A DNA stretch of 6,309 bases from Acidimicrobiia bacterium UBA6912 (GTDB lineage: Bacteria; Actinomycetota; Acidimicrobiia; Spongiisociales; UBA5794): the NCBI GenBank assembly GCA_002450985.1, contig DKBA01000245.1:18090-24398 (forward strand), in the 5' to 3' direction. The first letter of the stretch is position 1. The number at the start of each line of letters is the position of its first letter. This document shows positions 1 to 5,326 of this stretch, piece by piece. The notes under the pieces were generated by a model. That model made no database searches. It saw only the letters and a list, made by a program, of their open reading frames with translations, and was not told the origin of the DNA. A program made the position numbers and the translations under genes.

Positions 1-1
1 T

Positions 2-2857
2 CACGACATCGATGCCCTCCGTTTCGAGAGCCTGGCGTCATCGGGACGCGCCGAGCTCGACAACCGGCCCGATCGCGCCCAGCGGCTCCTCACCGAGGCG
101 CTCTCGCTGTGGCGGGGACGCGCCTACGACGACGTCGCGTACGAGGACTTTGCGGCGGCCGAGTCACGCCGTCTCGATGAGCTCCGCCTCGCCGCCACCG
201 AGCACCGCATCATGGCCGAGCTCCGGCTGGGACGATCGGCGGACCTCGTCGGCGAGCTCGAAGTCCTCGTCGCCGACCATCCCGAGCGGGAACGCCCCAC
301 CGAGCTGTTGATGCAAGCCCTCTACGCCGCGGGCCGATCGGCCGACGCGCTCGCGGTGGGCCGTGCCTTGCGCGAGCATCTCGCGGAGATCGGCCTCGAG
401 CCGCAGCCGTCGCTCACGGAGATCGAGGACCAGATCCTCCGCCATGACCCGGGCTTCTCCGGCGCCCTCCAGCCCCTCACCCCCGCCGCCCCCATCAGAG
501 TCCCCGGATTGCCCCGACCGCTCACCTCGTTCATCGGCAGAACCGTGGAGATCCGCGACGTGAAGACCCTCATCAAGAGCGGACGATTGGTGACGCTCGT
601 CGGATCGCCAGGGTCCGGGAAGACCCGGCTCGGTCTGGAGGTGGCACGCGAGCTCGATGCGAAGTACCGAGATGGCGCCACGATGGTCGAGCTGAGCGAG
701 GTCGCCGACCCGGCCCTGGTCCCCCAGGCGGTGGGCACCGCCCTCGGCATCTCGGCACCGGCGGGCGCCGACTACACGGAGCTGATCGTCGGCACGCTGC
801 GGGACATGGAGAGCTTCGTCGTCCTGGACAACTGCGAGCACGTCGTCGGCAACGCCGCCCGCCTCGTCCTGTCCATCCTCCAAGCATGCCCGCGCGTGAC
901 GATCCTCGCCACGAGCCGTGAAGCACTCGGCGTCCCCGGTGAGCGCGTATGGCCGGTGCCGCCGTTCGCCCTGCCCGCCCCGAGCGCCAAGCCGACGGAG
1001 CAGCTCCTGGAGATCGACTCCATCAGGCTGTTCGTCGACAGAGCGCGTGAGGTGAACCCTCGGTTCACCGTCGACGCCTCGACCATCGACGACATCGGCA
1101 CCATCTGCCGCCGCCTCGATGCGCTTCCCCTGGCGATCGAGCTGGCCGCCAGTACCGTCGAGGCGTTGACGCCGCACCAGATCGCAGAACGCCTCGCCCA
1201 CCGGTTCGCCGAGGTGCCTTCGGGCCGGCGGCCCGGTCTCGCCCACCAGGCGACCATGGAGGATGCGGTCCGGTGGAGCTATCAATTGCTCGACCCGATC
1301 GACCAGGTCGTGTTCGTACGACTGTCGGTGTTCGCCGGCGGGTTCTTCATGGATGCCGCGGAGGCCGTCGCCGGCTGGGGCGAGGTGGATCGTTCCGAGG
1401 TGTTCGACTCCGTGCTGCGCCTCGTGCACAAATCCCTCCTCGTCCCGATCCCCAACGTGCAGAAGCAGGTGCGCTACCGGATCCTCACGGTCCTGCGCCA
1501 GTTCGGGCACCGCATGCTCCGCAGCCGAGGCGAGTCGGAGGAGATCGATCGGCGACATGCCGATCACTATGCGGCCGTCGCCGCCATGGTCGCCCCGCTG
1601 CTCCAGGGTCCCCAGGAGGCGCAGAGCCGCGACCTCGCCGACTTGGAGCTCGACAACTTCCGCCACGCACTGGAGTCGTCGTTGTCGGATGGGCACCCGG
1701 AGACCGCCATGGAGCTCAGTGCGTCCCTCACGTGGTACTGGTATTGGCGGTCCTACGTCACCGAGGGCCTGAACTGGGCGCGGCGCACCCTTGCCGCCGG
1801 CAGCGACGCTTCCCCCGAGCACCGCGCCCCGGTGCTGTATGCCGTTGGCATCTTCGAGAACATCGCGGGCAACTACGACGCCGCCACCCAGGGCTTCGAG
1901 CAGTCGCTCGACCTGGCTCGCACCCTCGGGATGCGTGAGCTCGAGGCGGGAACGCTCACCGGGCTCGGCGTGATCCTTCGGGATCGCGGACAGCTCGCGC
2001 AGGCACTGGCGAACTTCGAGGAGGCGATCGCCATCGATCGCGCCATCGGCGACCGGAGCCACCTGGCGCTGACGCTCCGGTTTGCGGCGAGCGTCAACCT
2101 GATGCTCGGGAAGCTCGCCGACGCGCGCCGCCAGGTCGCTGAGTCGTTCGCCACCTTCGAGGACCTCGGTCACCGCGGCGGGATGGGCTGGGCGCTCGAG
2201 ACGTCCTGCCGGCTCGCCCTCCGCACCGGTAGCGGCGACGGCTTCGATCTGGCAAAGCGCGCTCGTGCCCTCTTCGCCGAGGTGCACGACCGGCGCAACG
2301 ACGCGTGGGTCCTGTTGCGGATGGCCGAATCCCACCTCGAGTCGGGCTGGCTCGCCGAGGCACGCGCCGAGACCGACCAGGCGCTTGGCATCTTCACCGA
2401 GCTCAACGACAAGCGCGGCATCGGCTATGCGGTCATGCGCTCTGGCCTGGTCGAATTGGCGGACCGTCGCTTCGACGAGGCGGGCGCCGACCTGCGCCGG
2501 GCGTTGCGCCTCTTCCTCGATCTCGGCGACGATGGAGGGGCAACGACCGTCTGCGGGTTCCTCGCCGCCCTCGCAGTCCGCGAAGGAGACCGTGAGGGCG
2601 CCGTCGGCCACGCCGAGCAGTGGCTCTCGCTGCCCGCCGCCGACCGCTACGTGTGGAGCCTCCTCGATGCCATCACAGTGCTCGCCGCCACCGCACGCGA
2701 TGCGGGCTACGACGCAGCCGCCCTCGAGAGCCGTCGCGACGCCCTCGCCGCGATCCTTCGCGAGGAGCGCGATGGAGAGGTGGCGGAGAAGCTGCTCGAC
2801 GATGTCCCTGCGGTCCTTGCCGCGATGCTCGAGGCGCCGGCGGGTGCCGGCGCGTGA
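2..2857 (+). CDS. AfsR/SARP-like transcriptional regulator (BTAD - STAND ATPase - TPR), 5' partial
   Basis: The frame is open from base 2, giving 951 visible residues; the N-terminus is outside the window. Residues 1-150 match a BTAD (bacterial transcriptional activation domain): LLTEALSLWRGRA at 29-41, GLEP at 131-134, ending near HDP at 148-150. A linker leads into an NB-ARC-like STAND ATPase: Walker A GSPGSGKT at 201-208, Walker B FVVLDNCEH at 272-280, ILATSRE at 301-307, and the GLPLAIELAA-type motif (here ALPLAIELAA) at 374-383. A helical/winged region follows from about 419, then RRHADHY at 517-523. From about 610 to 880 there are about seven TPR-like units of roughly 40 residues. No C-terminal LuxR-type HTH is visible. 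In SARP proteins an OmpR-type DNA-binding domain precedes BTAD, so roughly 110-120 residues are probably missing upstream (inference). The family acts as cytoplasmic, nucleotide-switched activators of nearby genes. The ATG at 212 lies inside BTAD and is not the true start. The target and signal are unknown; a four-base overlap with the next gene suggests co-expression. Confidence 0.9.
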   Translation, partial: HDIDALRFESLASSGRAELDNRPDRAQRLLTEALSLWRGRAYDDVAYEDFAAAESRRLDELRLAATEHRIMAELRLGRSADLVGELEVLVADHPERERPTELLMQALYAAGRSADALAVGRALREHLAEIGLEPQPSLTEIEDQILRHDPGFSGALQPLTPAAPIRVPGLPRPLTSFIGRTVEIRDVKTLIKSGRLVTLVGSPGSGKTRLGLEVARELDAKYRDGATMVELSEVADPALVPQAVGTALGISAPAGADYTELIVGTLRDMESFVVLDNCEHVVGNAARLVLSILQACPRVTILATSREALGVPGERVWPVPPFALPAPSAKPTEQLLEIDSIRLFVDRAREVNPRFTVDASTIDDIGTICRRLDALPLAIELAASTVEALTPHQIAERLAHRFAEVPSGRRPGLAHQATMEDAVRWSYQLLDPIDQVVFVRLSVFAGGFFMDAAEAVAGWGEVDRSEVFDSVLRLVHKSLLVPIPNVQKQVRYRILTVLRQFGHRMLRSRGESEEIDRRHADHYAAVAAMVAPLLQGPQEAQSRDLADLELDNFRHALESSLSDGHPETAMELSASLTWYWYWRSYVTEGLNWARRTLAAGSDASPEHRAPVLYAVGIFENIAGNYDAATQGFEQSLDLARTLGMRELEAGTLTGLGVILRDRGQLAQALANFEEAIAIDRAIGDRSHLALTLRFAASVNLMLGKLADARRQVAESFATFEDLGHRGGMGWALETSCRLALRTGSGDGFDLAKRARALFAEVHDRRNDAWVLLRMAESHLESGWLAEARAETDQALGIFTELNDKRGIGYAVMRSGLVELADRRFDEAGADLRRALRLFLDLGDDGGATTVCGFLAALAVREGDREGAVGHAEQWLSLPAADRYVWSLLDAITVLAATARDAGYDAAALESRRDALAAILREERDGEVAEKLLDDVPAVLAAMLEAPAGAGA

Positions 2858-3786
2858 CGTACGAGATCGCCCTCCAGACGAGCGGCGACCACGAGGAGCT
2901 CGTGTCGGCGGCGCAGTGGGCGCAGCGGCTCGATCTCGTGTGTCTCGCCGTGCCCGACCACTACCTGCTCGCGCTGGGCGAGGCGGCATCCACGATCCCC
3001 GCGTACGACGCGCTCACCCAGATGGCCGGCCTCGCCAGAGACACCACTTCGATTCAGCTCGCAGTGCTGGTGAGCCCGGTCACCTTCCGGCATCCTGCGG
3101 TACTGGCGAAGACGGCGCTGACGATCGATGCGCTGTCCGGCGGCCGATTCTCGCTCGGCCTCGGCACCGGGTGGCTCGAGCGCGAGCACGAGGTGTTCGG
3201 CTTCGACTTCCCACCACTCGACACGCGCTTCCTTCTGCTCGAGGAGGCACTGGCCTACGTGCGGGCCGTGTTCGCCGCCGACACCCCCGGTTTCGCCGGC
3301 GAGGTGTTCAGGCTCGAGCCTTTCGCCACCCAGCCGCGCCCGATCGGAGCCATCCCGATCGTCGTCGGCGGCAGAGGCGCACGACGCACGCCGCAGCTCG
3401 CCGGCACCTACGCCGACGAGTACAACTGCTACCCGGCGGCACCCGAGGAGTTCGCGGCGCGAGTCCGCCGTGCCCGGCAGGCGGCGGAAGAGGCGGGGCG
3501 GGACCCGGACACCCTGCTCGTGAGCAGTGCGGGCGCCGTCCTGGCCGCAGAGACGCGTGCCGGTTACGAGGCGAGGCTCGCCAGGGAAGCGGCGGCGTCC
3601 GGCACCACGATCGACGAGTTGGAGGCCCACATGAGGGTGAGGAACACGCCGCGGGGCACGTTCGATGAGGTGGCCGAACAGCTCGACGCCCTGGCGGCCG
3701 CGGGGATGCGGCGCTTCTACCTGCAGCGCAGCTCGGGCTTCGATCGCGACGAGGCCGAAGCGCTGATCACCCGGCTTCGTCGCTGA
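2854..3786 (+). CDS. LLM-class flavin/F420-dependent oxidoreductase
   Basis: This is a 310-residue TIM-barrel enzyme of the luciferase-like monooxygenase superfamily (PF00296 type), a usual length. Visible hallmarks are PDHY at 34-37 (the x-D-H cofactor-side motif near strand 2), SPVTFRHPAVLAK at 74-86, LSGGRFSLGLGTGW at 94-107 followed by E109 and the EHEVFGF segment at 111-117, and VVGGRGARR at 170-178, a typical phosphate-binding loop region. The resemblance to actinobacterial F420 branches favours F420 over FMN, but the sequence alone does not prove the cofactor and gives no substrate. The start is GTG at 2854, overlapping the regulator's TGA as GTGA; the residues after it (TYEIALQT) form the expected first beta strand. 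Upstream ATGs in this frame would run through the regulator's coding sequence. No strong Shine-Dalgarno sequence is seen, so translational coupling is likely. The enzyme is expected to be cytoplasmic. Confidence 0.9.
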   Translation: MTYEIALQTSGDHEELVSAAQWAQRLDLVCLAVPDHYLLALGEAASTIPAYDALTQMAGLARDTTSIQLAVLVSPVTFRHPAVLAKTALTIDALSGGRFSLGLGTGWLEREHEVFGFDFPPLDTRFLLLEEALAYVRAVFAADTPGFAGEVFRLEPFATQPRPIGAIPIVVGGRGARRTPQLAGTYADEYNCYPAAPEEFAARVRRARQAAEEAGRDPDTLLVSSAGAVLAAETRAGYEARLAREAAASGTTIDELEAHMRVRNTPRGTFDEVAEQLDALAAAGMRRFYLQRSSGFDRDEAEALITRLRR

Positions 3787-3799
3787 CCCCACGGCGCTC

Positions 3800-3805
3800 T
3801 ACGCT
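3800..3805 (+). promoter_or_regulatory. Candidate leaderless -10 element (TACGCT) before the alpha/beta hydrolase
   Basis: TACGCT fits the actinobacterial TANNNT -10 pattern and ends eight bases before the ATG at 3814. Transcription would then start at or next to the start codon. There is no purine-rich Shine-Dalgarno sequence in the 27-base gap, which agrees with leaderless expression, although the gene could simply be read through from the upstream operon. No good -35 hexamer is seen. A six-base degenerate motif is weak evidence alone. Confidence 0.35.
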
Positions 3806-3813
3806 TCCCCGCC

Positions 3814-4731
3814 ATGAGCGATCCCAGCACCGGGCCGGGAGGCCGCAGCAACACCATCGATCTCGACGGGCCGGTCCATTTCGTCGACTACGGCGGCGAC
3901 GGCCCGCCGCTCCTCCTGATCCACGGGCTCGGCGGATCCCACCTCAACTGGATGCTCGTCGCCCGGCCGCTCGCGCACGACTTCCGCGTCGTCACGATCG
4001 ATCTCCCCGGGTTCGGTCTCTCGCCGCCTGCACATCGATCGGTGCACGTCGCGCACCAGGCGGCGCTCGTCGCCCGGTTCATCGCCGAGTACTTCGGCGG
4101 TAGCCCGGCGTTCGTTGCGGGCAACTCGATGGGCGGCCTCATCACCCTGCTCACCGCCCACCGGGCGCCGCACGCGGTGCGGGGCCTGGTCCTGGTGAAT
4201 GCCGCGTTGCCACCGGCGATCGCCCGACTCCCGAGCGCCAACACGATCCGCTTCCTCGGGCCGCCGCTCATCCCCGGCATCGCCTCGCGGCTCGTCGCCC
4301 GCGCCCGCGACTCGCGCTCGGTCGAGGACCACGTCTCCGCCACGCTCGACTTCGTCACGGCGGACGCCCGACGCCTCCCCCAGGAAGTCCGCGAGGCCGC
4401 CCATGCGATGGAGACGGAGCGGCGAGCCATGCCGTGGTCGATCCCGGCGTTCGTGGACGCGCAGCGGTCGATCGCGTCCGTGCTGCTCGCCCGCCGCCAG
4501 TTCATGCGGGTGCTCCACGGCATCGGCGCGCCTGTGCTGGTCGTGCACGGCGACAGGGACGAGCTGGTTCCGGTGGAAGCCGCGCACTGGGTCGCGGACA
4601 ACCGCCCCGACTGGGATCTCGCCGTCCTCGCCGGCATCGGCCACGTTCCCCAGCTCGAGGCACCGGACGACTTCATCCGGCTCGTGACCGATTGGGCAGG
4701 CCGCGTCACGGCCCGCTCGCAGGTGGGGTGA
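3814..4731 (+). CDS. Alpha/beta-fold serine hydrolase
   Basis: This 305-residue protein has the standard layout of the alpha/beta hydrolase fold (PF00561/PF12697 type). The oxyanion-hole segment LLLIHGLGGSHLNW lies at 33-46, and the nucleophile elbow GNSMGG at 103-108 places the catalytic serine at 105. The acid is probably D249 in HGDRDELVP (245-253), and the catalytic histidine is H277 in GIGHVPQLE (274-282). The triad is intact, so the enzyme should be active; a serine nucleophile argues against haloalkane dehalogenase. A lid-like helical region lies at roughly 130-220. There is no signal peptide or membrane segment, so it is probably cytoplasmic. The substrate (ester, lactone or C-C bond) cannot be read from the sequence. 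It starts 27 bases after the oxidoreductase on the same strand, and an oxidase followed by a hydrolase suggests successive steps on one substrate, which is inference. The ATG at 3814 gives a natural N-terminus ahead of the first strand. Confidence 0.9.
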   Translation: MSDPSTGPGGRSNTIDLDGPVHFVDYGGDGPPLLLIHGLGGSHLNWMLVARPLAHDFRVVTIDLPGFGLSPPAHRSVHVAHQAALVARFIAEYFGGSPAFVAGNSMGGLITLLTAHRAPHAVRGLVLVNAALPPAIARLPSANTIRFLGPPLIPGIASRLVARARDSRSVEDHVSATLDFVTADARRLPQEVREAAHAMETERRAMPWSIPAFVDAQRSIASVLLARRQFMRVLHGIGAPVLVVHGDRDELVPVEAAHWVADNRPDWDLAVLAGIGHVPQLEAPDDFIRLVTDWAGRVTARSQVG

Positions 4732-4762
4732 CCGCGGGCCCCTCGCCGGCGTCCGCGGTCAC
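4728..4762. terminator. Inverted repeat between convergent genes, candidate bidirectional terminator
   Basis: GTGACCGCGG at 4728-4737 and CCGCGGTCAC at 4753-4762 are perfect 10-bp reverse complements around a 15-base loop. The left arm includes the hydrolase stop codon (TGA, 4729-4731), and the right arm ends 12 bases before the cupredoxin stop. The loop holds a further palindrome, CGCCGGCG (4744-4751). Position between two convergent stops supports a role in ending transcription both ways. There is no U-tract on either side, so it would be a U-less hairpin or a mRNA 3'-end stabiliser. Confidence 0.55.
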
Positions 4763-4773
4763 GCCCCGCGGGC

Positions 4774-5205
4774 TCAGCCCTCGTCGGGCCGCACGACCTG
4801 GAGACGCCCCTCCATGCCGGCCGCGAAATGGCCGGGGATGGCGCAGATCACTTGGAAGAAGCCGCGCTCGGGTGCGGTGAACGTGAACGTGCCGCTCTCC
4901 CCCGCCTCGACCTCTGCCTCCCAGTAGACGAAGTCGGCGAGGAGAGTCTCCTCGTCGTCGGGAAGGTCTGCCTCGTCCTCGATCTGCACGCCGTCCTTGA
5001 GGATCACCCACTCGTGCTCTACGGACCCGATGTTGTCGAGCGTGATGGTGATCTCGGCGCCGGGGGGCACTGCCACCTTGTCGGGGTCGAAGGCGAAATC
5101 CGACATCTTGACGTTGAGATCCGTGGATGCCTCAGGTGCCTCGTCCCCACCGCACGCAGTGGCGAGGATCGCAAGGAGCAAGATCAGGATGGCGAAACGG
5201 CGCAT
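4774..5205 (-). CDS. Cupredoxin-domain (type 1 copper) lipoprotein
   Basis: This 143-residue protein is probably an exported blue-copper electron carrier or copper-binding lipoprotein. MRRF and a hydrophobic core (about 5-16) form a signal peptide, followed by LATAC with the candidate lipidated cysteine at 18; the lipobox is slightly atypical, with Ala at -3 and Thr at -2. The mature part begins with a short acidic linker and then a beta-rich domain from about 30. Type 1 copper ligands are visible: H64 in VEHEW, C121 in VICAIPGHF, H126 and M131, giving Cys-x4-His-x4-Met spacing. An acidic loop (about 75-90) sits between the first histidine and the C-terminal ligands. ATG at 5205 is chosen because it begins the signal peptide and has a purine-rich GAGGGGGGG stretch ten bases upstream; the frame stays open further upstream, but that sequence is antisense to the deaminase. 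Its redox partner is unknown. It converges on the hydrolase and diverges from the deaminase. Confidence 0.88.
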   Translation of the reverse strand: MRRFAILILLLAILATACGGDEAPEASTDLNVKMSDFAFDPDKVAVPPGAEITITLDNIGSVEHEWVILKDGVQIEDEADLPDDEETLLADFVYWEAEVEAGESGTFTFTAPERGFFQVICAIPGHFAAGMEGRLQVVRPDEG

Positions 5206-5215
5206 GGTGGAGGAT

Positions 5216-5224
5216 CCCCCCCTC
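5216..5224 (-). promoter_or_regulatory. Probable ribosome binding site of the cupredoxin gene
   Basis: On the minus strand GAGGGGGGG ends ten bases before the ATG at 5205. It can pair with the CCUCC of 16S rRNA, partly through G-U pairs, and supports this start. The following ATCCTCC could fold back on the G-run and mask it, which is speculative. Confidence 0.4.
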
Positions 5225-5249
5225 GTGTGTCCCTTTGGATGCGGGCGGC

Positions 5250-5255
5250 AGCTTA
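5250..5255 (-). promoter_or_regulatory. Candidate -10 element (TAAGCT) for the cupredoxin gene
   Basis: Read on the minus strand, TAAGCT fits TANNNT and lies in the only noticeably A/T-richer spot near the gene. It would give a 5' leader of roughly 35-40 bases that contains the GAGGGGGGG Shine-Dalgarno-like stretch at 5216-5224. No clear -35 box is seen at 17-18 bases. This is a weak motif call. Confidence 0.3.
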
Positions 5256-5284
5256 ACCGGGTCTGGGACGGCGCAGACGGCCTG

Positions 5285-5326
5285 CCATGAGGGTCGCGCA
5301 GCCGAGTGCTTAGCATGGCCTCATGG
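5285..5326. repeat. 8-bp perfect inverted repeat around the deaminase promoter, operator candidate
   Basis: CCATGAGG at 5285-5292 and CCTCATGG at 5319-5326 are exact reverse complements separated by 26 bases. The right arm covers the deaminase start codon (5323-5325), and the candidate -10 (5311-5316) lies between the arms. If the mRNA is leaderless the left arm is not transcribed, so any function would be as a DNA-binding site rather than an RNA hairpin. An 8-bp match could also arise by chance. Confidence 0.3.
5311..5316 (+). promoter_or_regulatory. Candidate leaderless -10 element (TAGCAT) of the deaminase gene
   Basis: TAGCAT fits TANNNT and ends six bases before the ATG at 5323, the spacing expected when transcription begins at the A of the start codon. 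No Shine-Dalgarno sequence lies in the usual window. No convincing -35 box is seen. The same arrangement occurs at 3800-3805, which raises confidence a little. Confidence 0.4.

Noticed and set aside
212..214. ATG at 212 as the regulator's start
   Set aside because: The frame is open to the left edge and the 70 residues before it match the BTAD consensus, so the gene is 5'-truncated by the window.
2620..2853. Upstream ATG at 2620 as the start of the LLM enzyme
   Set aside because: It would add 78 Arg-rich residues out of frame with the regulator and unlike any LLM N-terminus. GTG 2854 begins the first beta strand.
164..2989. A 941-codon open frame on the minus strand, antisense to the regulator
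   Set aside because: Long antisense frames are expected opposite high-GC genes with biased third positions. Its translation is Arg/Glu/Gly/Ala-rich and low in complexity with no recognisable domain, while the plus strand encodes clear BTAD, Walker and TPR motifs.
2265..3668. A 467-codon plus-strand frame spanning the regulator/LLM junction
   Set aside because: It is a Ser/Pro/Arg-rich out-of-frame reading of two genes with strong family matches in other frames.
5287..5313. Mini-frame ATG AGG ... GCT TAG of eight codons before the deaminase
   Set aside because: It has no ribosome binding site, no attenuator-like codon run, and lies upstream of the likely transcription start. It serves mainly to show that the deaminase cannot start further upstream in frame.
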